Assembly (NCBI RefSeq): GCF_021646545.1
Contig: NZ_JAKIRP010000007.1
Location: 186,001-250,000, forward strand
From: Chitinophaga filiformis
Lineage (GTDB): Bacteria > Bacteroidota > Bacteroidia > Chitinophagales > Chitinophagaceae
DNA length: 64,000 nt
Direction: 5' to 3'
The notes under the pieces are model-generated. The model worked only from the letters and a program-made list of their open reading frames with translations, searched no databases and was not told where the DNA came from. Each line of letters starts with the position of its first letter. Within the stretch, counting starts at the first letter, position 1. Made by a program: the position numbers and the translations under genes. Below, in pieces: positions 46,019 through 54,629 of the stretch.

Positions 46019-46963
46019 TTATGCTTCGTTCTCATGTGGTTCGCCAGGAGTTCCGCAGTTAGGATTCTCGTATGCGCCTTCTGCTTCCTCTGAAATATCA
46101 TCCAGTTTCTGACAGCCACCGCCGTTACAGTTTTTATCCTCTACAAACTTGCTGGTTGCAGCGTCAGCATCTTTCAGTACCCATGCTTTGTTCTTGGAAG
46201 TACTTGCCGTGCTGAGACCCTTGAGTGCATCACCCAGTGGTTTGCGGGAATCATCATATTTCTTCTGGGAATTTTTAACGTTGTTCTCTACGTCGGTGAT
46301 CAGCTTACCGCCATCAGTTTTAGCAGTAGCGATCAGCGCAGACAGGTTGTCGATATTAACGAAGGCATTGATACCTGCTACTTTTACAGCTGCCTGTGCC
46401 ACGTCGTCGGCCTGGTTTACGATCTTTTCAGCATACTGTACAAACTCCTGTACGCTGTCTTCGATATTCTTTTTGTTGGGGCCTCCTTTAGAAAGGTTCT
46501 CGCGGATCAGTTTCAGCTCTTCTGAGTTGCATGAATCTGCCACAGCGTCTTTCAGTTTGCCTGCCAGTGTATTTACCAGGCCTACCTTTGTCTTGGCGGC
46601 TTTGATAGCGGTAACGGCAGCATCAAAAGAGGTTTTAACAGAAGTGTATTTTGTCTGAGCCTGTGCTACAGTCGCGGTAAGGCCTTCCAGGTCCTGTCCT
46701 GTGTATACGGTCACACAGTTGCTGAGGAAGTTGTACTCCTTTACAGCGCGGGCTAACTTATCGTTGATCTTTCTTTCAACGCATACTACCTGGCTGGCAG
46801 TATTGGTCAGAATCACTTCAGCTTCGAGGTTAGCAGAACGTTGCTGCAGTTCTTCTTTCAGGGTAACTCCGTATTCCTGCATCAGCAGATCAAACTGGGA
46901 TGGGGATGGCGGTACACATTGTACTACCGGATGTTGTTCTACCGGAGGTTTAAAGTCGCTCAT
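46019..46963 (-). CDS. Second helical protein of unknown function in the eCIS locus
   Basis: The 314-residue protein has a proline-rich start (KPPVEQHPVVQCVPPSPSQF), long amphipathic helices (EELQQRSANLEAEVILTN; VAQAQTKYTSVKTSFDAAVT) and an acidic Cys-containing tail (KNCNGGGCQKLDD; NPNCGTPGEP). Like its downstream neighbour it has a helical body and late cysteines, but I see no clear sequence similarity between the two. It sits directly after the sheath gene, so co-expression in structural amounts is likely. The family is unrecognised. Confidence 0.72.
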   Translation of the reverse strand: MSDFKPPVEQHPVVQCVPPSPSQFDLLMQEYGVTLKEELQQRSANLEAEVILTNTASQVVCVERKINDKLARAVKEYNFLSNCVTVYTGQDLEGLTATVAQAQTKYTSVKTSFDAAVTAIKAAKTKVGLVNTLAGKLKDAVADSCNSEELKLIRENLSKGGPNKKNIEDSVQEFVQYAEKIVNQADDVAQAAVKVAGINAFVNIDNLSALIATAKTDGGKLITDVENNVKNSQKKYDDSRKPLGDALKGLSTASTSKNKAWVLKDADAATSKFVEDKNCNGGGCQKLDDISEEAEGAYENPNCGTPGEPHENEA

Positions 46964-47018
46964 ATATGGTGTATTTTCTGGGATTTAGTTATTACAATTG
47001 GGGGTGTTCGATCAGGGA

Positions 47019-48422
47019 TCAGGATTCCTGCATTTTGTGACTGAATCTCAGGATGATGAATTCAGCAGGACGTACTACGGCCAGACCGATTTCAACGATC
47101 ATTCTTCCTTCCAGGATATCAAATGCTGTCATGGTTTCATTGATGCCGATCTTCACATAAAAGGCATGCTCAGGTTTAGCGCCTGCCAGTGCACCGGAGC
47201 GCCACTGATTAATGAGGAAGTTCTCGATCATCGCTTTCACCTTTACCCAGGTATTAGCGTCGTTCGGTTCAAATACAAAACCTTCAGAGGCTTTCTTGGT
47301 AGATTCTTCCACCATGTTGAAATAGCGGCGTACAGAAACATAGCGCCATTCGTTGGAGTTACCATCCAGTGTGCGTGCACCCCAGATCTTGATACCTCTG
47401 CCTGCGAAGAAGCGGATAGCGTTCACAGATTTACCTGCGTTCACGTCCACGTTCAGGTTACGCTGGATCTGGTCGCTGATATCGCAGGTTACACCGGATA
47501 CTGCCAGTAAGCCTTCATTGGCCGGCGCCTTCCACACACCACGTGCATTGTCAACACGGGCATATACACCGGCAACAGCTGCAGATGGAGGTAAAATGAT
47601 AGAGAAGTTGGAGATAGCCAGTTTAACGTTCGCCTTATCCAGGTTATTTAGTCCGCCGAAATTAGGCGCGTCTCCACCTACGATTGTCACTGTACTTTCG
47701 TCATACGCATAGTCGAATGTAGAGCGGATGTTAGGGAAATATACAGCGCCGTAGCTGGTGTAAGGTGCGCTCAGGGAGATCGCATTACGGAAGTCATTTG
47801 CCGCTGCCAGGATCGCACTTTCTGTTTTTAATGTGAGACCGCTGTCGAACATGTCCATGATCACAAAACGGTCCTTCAGATCAAAACACTGTGTCAGCGC
47901 AGCTTCCAGCAGGGTTTTGTAAGTATCCTTCGGCAGGTTCTGGCCTTCAGGGAAAACAATGAGTGTAGGTTCATCCTGTTTTCTCAGTTCTGTCAGTGCA
48001 TCCATGAATGCGTCCGAATCAGTGATCGGTGTACCCAGGTCCAGGTAAGGTCCTACGGAAATGATGTAACATGGACCACCACCGTTTGCATAGAACTGCT
48101 GCAGGGAATAGTACATGATGTGTTTGGACAATCCCTTACCGTCGGCATCATTGTAGCTTACAGTATAACGTTTGCCTGAGGTCTCACTTTCAGTGATGGT
48201 AACGATCAGGTTCACCTCTTTCTGCGGGCCGCCGAAGATGTTTTCATACTCCAGCAGTGAGCTGATACGTACGGGCGTACCCACTACTGATTTACCATCT
48301 ACAATAGCCTGCTCTGTAAAGCCGATAAATGCAGGAATAGCTGTTTCCACCGCTGTGATGGATGGGGGGAACTTGGAGATCTCTTCAATATACACGCCTG
48401 GTGTATAGTATGTGTTTGCCAT
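47019..48422 (-). CDS. Contractile tail sheath protein (Afp2-4/Pvc2-4-like)
   Basis: The 467-residue protein begins YYTPGVYIEEISKFPPSI, the universal phage/CIS sheath N-terminus, followed by VETAIPAFIGFTEQA. The C-terminal domain has IKIWGARTLDGNSNEWRYVS, VRRYFNMVEESTKKASEGFV and FVFEPND, which form the core handshake region. It is the only sheath gene in the locus, whereas Afp and PVC carry three, so one protein probably builds the whole sheath. Confidence 0.96.
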   Translation of the reverse strand: MANTYYTPGVYIEEISKFPPSITAVETAIPAFIGFTEQAIVDGKSVVGTPVRISSLLEYENIFGGPQKEVNLIVTITESETSGKRYTVSYNDADGKGLSKHIMYYSLQQFYANGGGPCYIISVGPYLDLGTPITDSDAFMDALTELRKQDEPTLIVFPEGQNLPKDTYKTLLEAALTQCFDLKDRFVIMDMFDSGLTLKTESAILAAANDFRNAISLSAPYTSYGAVYFPNIRSTFDYAYDESTVTIVGGDAPNFGGLNNLDKANVKLAISNFSIILPPSAAVAGVYARVDNARGVWKAPANEGLLAVSGVTCDISDQIQRNLNVDVNAGKSVNAIRFFAGRGIKIWGARTLDGNSNEWRYVSVRRYFNMVEESTKKASEGFVFEPNDANTWVKVKAMIENFLINQWRSGALAGAKPEHAFYVKIGINETMTAFDILEGRMIVEIGLAVVRPAEFIILRFSHKMQES

Positions 48423-48433
48423 AATCGATCGAT

Positions 48434-49657
48434 TTATAATTTCATTTTAGGAAGTAAAATTTCGGAACATATCAGGTCGCCCTGGCGGCTGATCATTTCG
48501 CCGTCAGGATTGGGAAGACTGACTGCAGCATAGCTCACCTTTCGGTAGGCCTGCATGAGCGGGTACGGTTGTTTACTGATGATCACCTTTTTGATACCCG
48601 GAGGAGCAGGAAGTACTTCCTCCCAGTTACCATCTGCTCCCGGAGGATCTGCTTTCTGCAGATAGTATTTCCAGTAAGTAGCCCTGTTGGCGAAGCGCAG
48701 TTCAAACACTGGTGCGGATGGTGTCCTGAGCAAACCATCTGCATCCACCAGTTCAAATGCGGCATCATTTGTATGCATTACCAGGTCGAGCACACCCCAT
48801 ACATCTTGCTGGTAAAGCGTTGAATGCAGGTAAACCGTATAACTCCGCTCGTAGCTGTTATTACCGGAGATCTTCAATGTGTAGATCCCGTCCGGTGTAC
48901 CTGTAAAATTGAGGGCCGCTTCCCGCAAGCCATCTGCATGCTGGAAAGGCAATGTCTTAATTTCGTCTGCTCCTTTCAGCAATACGAAGTCAGCCTGTGT
49001 GATCCCTTGCTGGTCGAACGTGTAGGTAAACTTTTGCGGCAACAGGATGCGATCATATTCATTGATGAGATGATGATCATCTGTTGTTGCCCAGCCGGTA
49101 GCAGCGTTGTCAGTGCGGGCAATGGCCTGCGACACATTACCGTTGACGATCGCCATCTCTCCCATCTCATACACCTGGCCATCCGTGAACTCCTTTACGG
49201 CGGCGGAAAGTGAGGGAAAAGATTTACCGGTAGTAATATCGTCGTTCGTAAAATAGTAGCATGCGGGAAATACGGGATTAATACGCAGGTTACTACGGGA
49301 TAACAAAGCAGCGTTTTTCAGGCGGATCGTAAACTGTAACCGCAATTGGCCGCTGACCGGCACCGCTGTTGTCAACGCCCCGTTGGGGCCCGGTGCAGAT
49401 GCGACACCTAATACAAGTCCGGTGGATGTTTGACGATACACGATCCGCTGCCCTTTCAGTAATTTTTCGGTAGCGGGTGTCGGTTTGATCGTCACGTTTT
49501 CCATCAGGCTGTAGCGGTTATCCATCAGGAGATCGGCCAATCTGAATTCCTGGTCTTCCTGGGACAGGCTATAGTAGGTGCTTCCCTCTTTATCGAGGTA
49601 GAAGCTGTGCAACATATTCACCACGGCCAGGCGCCTGTATGTAATCTGAAAAGCCAT
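48434..49657 (-). CDS. eCIS-locus protein of unknown function between cap and sheath genes
   Basis: The 407-residue protein begins MAFQITYRRLAVVNMLHSFY. It is beta-rich, with phrases such as GQLRLQFTIRLKNAALLSRS and GIYTLKISGNNSYERSYTVY suggesting Ig-like or jelly-roll domains. It has no signal peptide. The gene lies 2 bp downstream of the DUF4255 gene and 11 bp upstream of the sheath gene, which points to a structural role at the sheath distal end or cap. I do not recognise a characterised family. Confidence 0.72.
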   Translation of the reverse strand: MAFQITYRRLAVVNMLHSFYLDKEGSTYYSLSQEDQEFRLADLLMDNRYSLMENVTIKPTPATEKLLKGQRIVYRQTSTGLVLGVASAPGPNGALTTAVPVSGQLRLQFTIRLKNAALLSRSNLRINPVFPACYYFTNDDITTGKSFPSLSAAVKEFTDGQVYEMGEMAIVNGNVSQAIARTDNAATGWATTDDHHLINEYDRILLPQKFTYTFDQQGITQADFVLLKGADEIKTLPFQHADGLREAALNFTGTPDGIYTLKISGNNSYERSYTVYLHSTLYQQDVWGVLDLVMHTNDAAFELVDADGLLRTPSAPVFELRFANRATYWKYYLQKADPPGADGNWEEVLPAPPGIKKVIISKQPYPLMQAYRKVSYAAVSLPNPDGEMISRQGDLICSEILLPKMKL

Positions 49658-49659
49658 TA

Positions 49660-50298
49660 TTATGATTTGGGGAAAGCAATACTGTCTTTTGATTGGATCT
49701 GATCCACAATGGTACCCAGTCCTGTAATCCTGTTCTCTGTGATCTTTACCAGTCTTACTTTATATAGTACGCTGGGCATTTGTTTGCCACCCAGAGCGCC
49801 CCATAGATGATTCAGTTGTTCAAAGGAAAGGGAAAACAATTCTAAATGTAATTGCAGATCGTCGGGTGCCTGACCACTGTTGATCAGGGCTTCATTCGGT
49901 GAGTTCTTCAGGTTAAAACTACTCTTACCCTGAAAGAACTGGATAGCCTGAGAAAGCCTTGACAGCGCATCTTCATAGTTCTTATAATGCGCGGACACAA
50001 GCATGTACAGATTCAGATAGATAGGAGGATTATGATAGGCAACGCCCTGTGCATTCCGGTAAAAATGTGTGCTGTTTTTCAGGGTCGCTTCTTCCTCTAT
50101 ATTCACCATGCTCAGGATAATCCGTTCTTCTGCGCCCGGAGGCCTGTCTGGTGTTTCCAGTGTAGCTACGTTATCCAATACCACATGACCTTCGGGGTCG
50201 TTTCCCATAGGGTTAAAGGATTGGATATAACTATCCAACTGATCTTTTAATAATTTAAAAGCAGTGAAAATCATGGTGATGATTTTATTTACTATCAA
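49660..50298 (-). CDS. DUF4255 cap/terminator protein (Afp16/Pvc16-like)
   Basis: The 212-residue protein contains DUF4255 features: FTAFKLLKDQLDSYIQSFNP near the start, VVLDNVATLETPD, RIILSMVNIEEEATLKN, NPPIYLNLYMLVSAHYKNYE, FFQGKSSFNLKN and LSFEQLNHLWGALGGKQMPS. In Afp and PVC the homologue terminates tube and sheath growth. It is the first gene of the leftward block, whereas in Afp and PVC it is the last of the structural series. Confidence 0.92.
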   Translation of the reverse strand: MIVNKIITMIFTAFKLLKDQLDSYIQSFNPMGNDPEGHVVLDNVATLETPDRPPGAEERIILSMVNIEEEATLKNSTHFYRNAQGVAYHNPPIYLNLYMLVSAHYKNYEDALSRLSQAIQFFQGKSSFNLKNSPNEALINSGQAPDDLQLHLELFSLSFEQLNHLWGALGGKQMPSVLYKVRLVKITENRITGLGTIVDQIQSKDSIAFPKS

Positions 50299-50677
50299 GC
50301 ACGGAAAGCAGGTCCGGTGGCTATTGCCAGCGGCTGTTTACACGGGATATGATAAATGATATATGATTTTTCGATACGTTGATGAGGAAAACGTGGACGG
50401 TTTTCAGGTACAGTTGTGGCAGCATTCTGCTTACGGATTTCGGGAGGGTGTATTGGCCATATGCACATGTTGCGGCGACTGCGGCACATCAAGAGTTAAA
50501 CGAATCTTCTTTTTGTTATGATTTTTCTTTCGGGGTAATGTCTTCTTTTTTTTGAGTTAAATTTTGAGTTAATACAGGAGTTCTTCAAACGCTTTACACA
50601 CGATTACCATAGAGAATGTAAAACTATGTAATAATTCGGAAATAAAAAACTTTTGAGCCATCGTAAAACTCAAATTA

Positions 50678-50689
50678 CGTAGAACTACG
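50678..50689. promoter_or_regulatory. Short dyad, possible operator
   Basis: CGTAG-AA-CTACG is a perfect 5-bp-arm inverted repeat about 380 bp upstream of the DUF4255 start, next to the best -7-like string. It may be an operator; it may also be chance. Confidence 0.25.
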
Positions 50690-50807
50690 CAAAGTGTTTT
50701 TTAGTGATGAAAATTAACTTTTCATGTACAATAATTTTTACTCATTTGACGAAAGTGTTGATGTTCTGTTCCTGAATTGCAACTACTCAAAAAATTGCGT
50801 ATAGGTT

Positions 50808-50928
50808 GTATGTGATCAGGATATGACTTGCATATGACCAGCATTAACCTCCGATTATCTTCCGATCAAATCGGAGGATAATCGGAGGTTAATGCTGGTC
50901 ATATGCAAGTCATATCCTGGTTACATGC
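50808..50928 (+). repeat. Near-perfect long hairpin: 59-bp stem, 3-nt loop
   Basis: The arms 50808-50866 and 50870-50928 are reverse complements around a CAA loop. The central 50 pairs contain one departure and the outer part three. All four (50809/50927, 50814/50922, 50816/50920, 50860/50876) are T-G on the plus strand, so a rightward transcript would pair throughout with G-U wobbles. There is no T-run directly after it, so it does not look like a simple terminator. Confidence 0.9.
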
Positions 50929-51042
50929 TACTCATGTGAAGATTATTCGCGGCAATCACGTCGCCGTGGCGCGGCAATGTGTTTGTGAGTGGTGTACAAC
51001 CGTAAATATATTGAGCGCATTTAAAGAATCCCATAAACGAAA

Positions 51043-51069
51043 CAGGATGCCCCATCATGAGACATCCTG
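51043..51069 (-). terminator. Intrinsic terminator of the hexosaminidase gene
   Basis: On the minus strand CAGGATG (51069-51063) pairs with CATCCTG (51049-51043) and is followed by TTTCGTTT. It begins about 34 bp past the stop of the GH20 gene. Confidence 0.65.
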
Positions 51070-51102
51070 CCCTTTTATCAAATTAAACAATCTCTACTTT
51101 CC

Positions 51103-52920
51103 TTACTGCAACGGTACACTAAACATGTTGCTCACTCTTCCACCTGGTGTTACAATAATATAATTCAACACCATTGGCTTTGCTCCGGGCACCGCCAGTG
51201 TAACAGGTCCGTTATACAGATTTCCTGTCTGATCAGGTTTATGACCATCCAGCGTATAATACACTAAGCTATTCGCTATGAAAGGCGTGATCTCTGCAGT
51301 CCTTCTGCCAGCGGCATTTGCCGCAAATGTGATTTTCGCTTCAGGAATACGATAGAAATACTTCATCTGCTCCAGTTCCTGCAAACGTGCGGGCAGTCTT
51401 CTGGTAGAGAATTCATCATAATTCTGTTTGTCCCTTGCCGTCCACGCTATCTCAGACAAAGCCAGTATACGCGGGAACAACATATATTCCAGCTTATTGT
51501 TAGTGCCGATATACTCTGTCCACAGGTTAGCCTGTACACCTAATACCAGCTTCTGCTGATCAGGCGTCAGGGAATCAGGACGCGGATGATAGCTATACAC
51601 TCTTTCCAGCGTCAGGAAACCACCGATTGCGGTAGGTTCTGTAGTTTTATCTTTAGCCTGATAGTGGTCAATATACAGGTGGCTGTTAGGCGTCATGATC
51701 ACGTCATGTCCCATTCTTGCGGCGGCAATACCACCTTTCTCTCCTCTCCAGCTCATTACAGTAGCATTAGGCGCTAAACCGCCCTCCAGGATCTCATCCC
51801 AGCCTACAAGACGACGGCCGTTTTTGTTAAGGAACTTTTCAATGCGGGAAATGAAATAACTCTGCAGCTCATGCTCGTCTTTCAGCTTTTGCTTCGCAAT
51901 CACACTCTGTGCGAATTTAGACTGCTGCCAGTGTTCTTTCGGCACTTCATCGCCACCGATGTGGATGTATTGGCTGGGGAAGATAGCCATTACTTCCGTC
52001 AGCACATCTTCCAGGAATTTGAAAGTCTCTTCTTTCGGACATAAGATAGCATAATGTACGCCCCAGTAGCCAGGTACCTGGTAGGTGGTATCTTTACAAC
52101 CCAGCTGCGGATAAGCTGCTAATACAGCTGTACTATGGCCAGGCAGCTCTATTTCCGGCAGGATAGTGATCTTACGGTCAGCCGCATACTTTACGAGCTC
52201 ACGGGCCTCTTCCTGGCTGTAATAGCCGCCATGTTTTTCACCATCGTATACAAAAGGCTTGAAATCGCCGTATTGTCCCAGGATGGTAGAATCGCGCCAT
52301 GCAGATACCTGCGTGAGCTTAGGATATTTTTTGATCTCCAGGCGCCATCCCTGATCGTCCGTCAGGTGCCAGTGCAGCCGGTTGAATTTAAAATAAGCCA
52401 TCACATCCACGATCTTCTTCATTTCATCCAGGGAGAAGAAATGTCTGCTCACATCGATCATCACACCACGATAACCGAACTCGGGTTTATCGGAAATCAC
52501 CACTGCCGGTACCCCCAGGCTGCCATTCTGTACATCGATCAGCTGCAACAGTGATTGTAAGCCATAAAAGCAGCCAATATTGCCCCCTTTGATGGTTACC
52601 TTGTCATTTCCCGCTGTCAGGCTGTACGCCTCCGTGGTATCGTTCTGCTCTTCCAGTACGATCGCCTTTCCTTTGGCGTCGTGGGCCACGGTAAGGCGGA
52701 TACCGTAACGGTTAAAGAGGAAGTCGTTGAACAGTTCAGCGTTCTTCCTGGCGGCGTTACTCTGCGCTACCAGGACCGTCTGCGGCCCAAGATCAAACCT
52801 GCCATTGGCCGGCTGCATAGATACGGGTTTGGGTATCAGGGAATAGTTTCCCTGCTGCGCATAGGCGCCGCTAACCCCTAACGATAGCAATAAGATAGAA
52901 GCGATTCTTTTTAACATCAT
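51103..52920 (-). CDS. Secreted beta-N-acetylhexosaminidase, GH20
   Basis: The 605-residue protein has a signal peptide (residues 1-21, ending SGAYAQ), then the GH20b domain (YSLIPKPVSMQPANGRFDLG) and the catalytic TIM barrel: FGYRGVMIDVSRHFFSLDEM, NRLHWHLTDDQGWRLEIK and the Asp-Glu catalytic pair in YIHIGGDEVPKEHW. A C-terminal chitobiase-like domain ends the protein (SLVYYTLDGHKPDQTGNLYN). It removes terminal GlcNAc or GalNAc from chitin oligomers or glycoproteins, outside the inner membrane. A terminator follows it, and it is independent of the injection system genes. Confidence 0.95.
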   Translation of the reverse strand: MMLKRIASILLLSLGVSGAYAQQGNYSLIPKPVSMQPANGRFDLGPQTVLVAQSNAARKNAELFNDFLFNRYGIRLTVAHDAKGKAIVLEEQNDTTEAYSLTAGNDKVTIKGGNIGCFYGLQSLLQLIDVQNGSLGVPAVVISDKPEFGYRGVMIDVSRHFFSLDEMKKIVDVMAYFKFNRLHWHLTDDQGWRLEIKKYPKLTQVSAWRDSTILGQYGDFKPFVYDGEKHGGYYSQEEARELVKYAADRKITILPEIELPGHSTAVLAAYPQLGCKDTTYQVPGYWGVHYAILCPKEETFKFLEDVLTEVMAIFPSQYIHIGGDEVPKEHWQQSKFAQSVIAKQKLKDEHELQSYFISRIEKFLNKNGRRLVGWDEILEGGLAPNATVMSWRGEKGGIAAARMGHDVIMTPNSHLYIDHYQAKDKTTEPTAIGGFLTLERVYSYHPRPDSLTPDQQKLVLGVQANLWTEYIGTNNKLEYMLFPRILALSEIAWTARDKQNYDEFSTRRLPARLQELEQMKYFYRIPEAKITFAANAAGRRTAEITPFIANSLVYYTLDGHKPDQTGNLYNGPVTLAVPGAKPMVLNYIIVTPGGRVSNMFSVPLQ

Positions 52921-53527
52921 CCTGTTTTATTGGTTTACGAGATTCAATTGCACGTGAAAAATTTAGTACCTGTAACGTGGATTATATACTCCTTGTAGCA
53001 TAATATTACCCCAACACTGATAGTTTTTACACCGGTTTTCCGTAACTGGCTGAGTTATCGGACAATATAGTAAGAATTTGGTGGCCATCAAAGCCGTTCA
53101 TCCCATAAATATCCTACGAATAGGGTGAAGTACCGTAACGAATCCGGTGGGGAGTATAGCTTATAGGCGCTCTACTATAGCGTTATGGCCACTATTCTAT
53201 AGCCCTGGCTATAGAATAGCAGGCCTAATGCAGGACTATAGCGCCTATAGGTATAGAGTGGTACTATAGTCGAAGCGAAGTCGTACCCTTTTGGTACCAT
53301 GGAAGGTTCGGTGAGGAATGGTCTCAAGTCCGGCTCAAAGGCTGGGTAAAGGCAGGGTAAAGCTATGGTAAAGGCACACCAACATACGGCATCATCCGCT
53401 TCGATGAGCCTGCCGCAGGCGACATCTTCGTAGTCTGCGGGTGTCCCCGGGGAAACGGAAGGATGTCCCCGGGGTTGGAATCTAAAACGCGTTCATATCC
53501 AGCAACGCGTCTGGTGTAAAGTATACA
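52921..53527. other. ~600-bp non-coding region between hexosaminidase and MBL genes
   Basis: No plausible gene is present. The region holds a palindrome of CTATAG boxes (53162-53249), three GGTAAAG repeats (about 53344-53374) and two ATGTCCCCGGGG-like strings (about 53440-53475). Composition changes from AT-rich (near 53000) to GC-rich (53380-53480). Confidence 0.6.
53162..53249. repeat. Nested palindrome built from CTATAG hexamers
   Basis: CTATTCTATAG (53192-53202) and CTATAGAATAG (53209-53219) flank CCCTGG. An outer pair, TATAGGCGC (53162-53170) and GCGCCTATA (53241-53249), has exactly the same centre. CTATAG occurs six times in 95 bp, at 53175, 53197, 53209, 53236, 53245 and 53264. Confidence 0.8.
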
Positions 53528-54511
53528 TTAGGCTGGAAACGCATATGTCTCCGCTACCCACTCATAAGCATCTGCCTTCTTTTTGATATGCCCTATACCC
53601 GGCCAGGGCAGATGGTACGAAAATACGGCCGTCCGGTCAACTGCCAGCTCCTCCATTACCTTCCTTCTCGTGGCAGCAGCCATAACGAAATCTGTATCTC
53701 CGTCGAAACCCCATTCGGGGTGAGGGAACAACAACACATCTGAATGCAGCAGATCTGCGATATGCACGATCTCTTCTTTCCCCGAGAATATCCTGACAAG
53801 CGTATGGCCTGGCGTATGGCCAGCTGCCAGTTGCAGGCGTATACAGCCAAACAGCTCCTCTTTGTCGTCAAATAAATGCAGGCGGTCTTTCAACCCGGTC
53901 AACGTTTGCTTTGTAGATACCAGGATCCTTGCCAGCAACTCCTGATTACCGAACTTACTTTTTGAGAAATCAGATTTGTTAGCAGACATCCAGAACCTGT
54001 GCTCTATAGAAGACATATACACCTGGGCATTAGGGAATATCAGCTTATTATCCTGGCTAAACAATCCGCCAATATGATCAGGATGCGCATGTGTAATTAC
54101 GATCTGTGTAACGTCATTTACGTGAATCCCTGCATCTTTCAGTGAAGCAGGCAACCAGCCGGAATCAGGACCGAAACCATAACCGGCGCCGGTATCGATC
54201 AGGATAATATCTTTTCCCTTCTTTACGATCAGTATGTTCATGCCCAGATCAATAGCCTTCGTTGACCGGAAGTTGCTTTCCAGCAACTGATTTACTTCCT
54301 GCTGCGGTGCATCCATGGCAAAGTGCTCCTGCACAGGACTCATCACAATATGTCCGTCCGTTACCACCATCAGCTCCAGCTCTCCCAGCTGAAACCGGTG
54401 ATAGGGGCGTTCCGCAGGCGTAACACGTTTTCCGGCAAACAGGGATTGTAGCGGCAAAACAGATCCAAGACCTATAATAGCCATCGTTTTTAATAAAGCT
54501 CTTCTTTCCAT
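53528..54511 (-). CDS. Exported metallo-beta-lactamase-fold hydrolase
   Basis: The 327-residue protein has an N-terminus (MERRALLKTMAIIGLGSVLP) that looks like an export signal, possibly Tat-type although it lacks a clear twin-Arg-x-Phe motif. The MBL metal motif is THAHPDHIGG (about residues 138-147), with later ligands in AAGHTPGHT, IVHIADLLHSDV and FSYHLPWPGIGHI. The arrangement is that of lactonase-like MBL proteins (AHL lactonase and relatives). The substrate is unknown. It diverges from an HxlR regulator across a 118-bp gap with a shared dyad, so it is probably the regulator's target. Confidence 0.88.
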   Translation of the reverse strand: MERRALLKTMAIIGLGSVLPLQSLFAGKRVTPAERPYHRFQLGELELMVVTDGHIVMSPVQEHFAMDAPQQEVNQLLESNFRSTKAIDLGMNILIVKKGKDIILIDTGAGYGFGPDSGWLPASLKDAGIHVNDVTQIVITHAHPDHIGGLFSQDNKLIFPNAQVYMSSIEHRFWMSANKSDFSKSKFGNQELLARILVSTKQTLTGLKDRLHLFDDKEELFGCIRLQLAAGHTPGHTLVRIFSGKEEIVHIADLLHSDVLLFPHPEWGFDGDTDFVMAAATRRKVMEELAVDRTAVFSYHLPWPGIGHIKKKADAYEWVAETYAFPA

Positions 54512-54527
54512 CTTTGAATATTTACAT

Positions 54528-54559
54528 CAAATTTATCCGGGGCGTATCTTTGAAACAAG
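54528..54559 (-). promoter_or_regulatory. Bacteroidota-type promoter for the MBL gene
   Basis: On the minus strand TAAATTTG (54535-54528) matches TAnnTTTG, with TTG (54558-54556) 20 bp upstream as the -33 element. The -7 box ends 17 bp before the start codon. Confidence 0.5.
54545..54552 (+). promoter_or_regulatory. -7 element of a promoter for the HxlR gene
   Basis: TATCTTTG matches TAnnTTTG on the plus strand, with TTTA 20 bp upstream in place of TTTG. It lies 77 bp before the HxlR start codon and just before the dyad. Confidence 0.45.
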
Positions 54560-54563
54560 TATG

Positions 54564-54594
54564 TACTTTTAAGTATCCTGGATACCAAAAAGTA
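54564..54594. promoter_or_regulatory. 31-bp dyad, probable HxlR operator
   Basis: TACTTTTAAGTATCC and GGATACCAAAAAGTA are inverted copies with two mismatched positions, centred on 54579. It lies downstream of the HxlR -7 box and just outside the MBL promoter, where a dimeric winged-helix repressor could control both. Confidence 0.6.
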
Positions 54595-54629
54595 TGTATA
54601 ATTGATTTTCAATGACAAAAAACTAAGGA

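Larger units (their letters stand above)
50299..51042. other. ~740-bp non-coding region upstream of the eCIS block
   Basis: AT-rich sequence (50490-50760) follows a less AT-rich leader. I found no convincing TTTG/TAnnTTTG promoter on the minus strand; the nearest -7-like string is GTAATTTG (complement of 50671-50678). The hexamer GAGTTAA occurs at about 50493, 50554 and 50569. The region also holds a short dyad (50678-50689) and the large hairpin (50808-50928). No reading frame looks coding. Confidence 0.6.

Noticed and set aside
10124..50298. Contractile prophage or R-type pyocin
   Set aside because: No capsid, terminase, portal, integrase or lysis genes are present, while the DUF4255, DUF5908, LysM, AAA+ ATPase and DUF4157 genes are eCIS markers. 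A membrane-anchored T6SS-like lifestyle of the particle cannot be excluded by sequence, but no TssJ/L/M-type genes are seen.
50295..50492. 65-codon minus-strand frame just upstream of the DUF4255 gene
   Set aside because: It overlaps the DUF4255 start, has an Arg/Pro/Cys-rich composition and shows no motif, so it looks like leader sequence.
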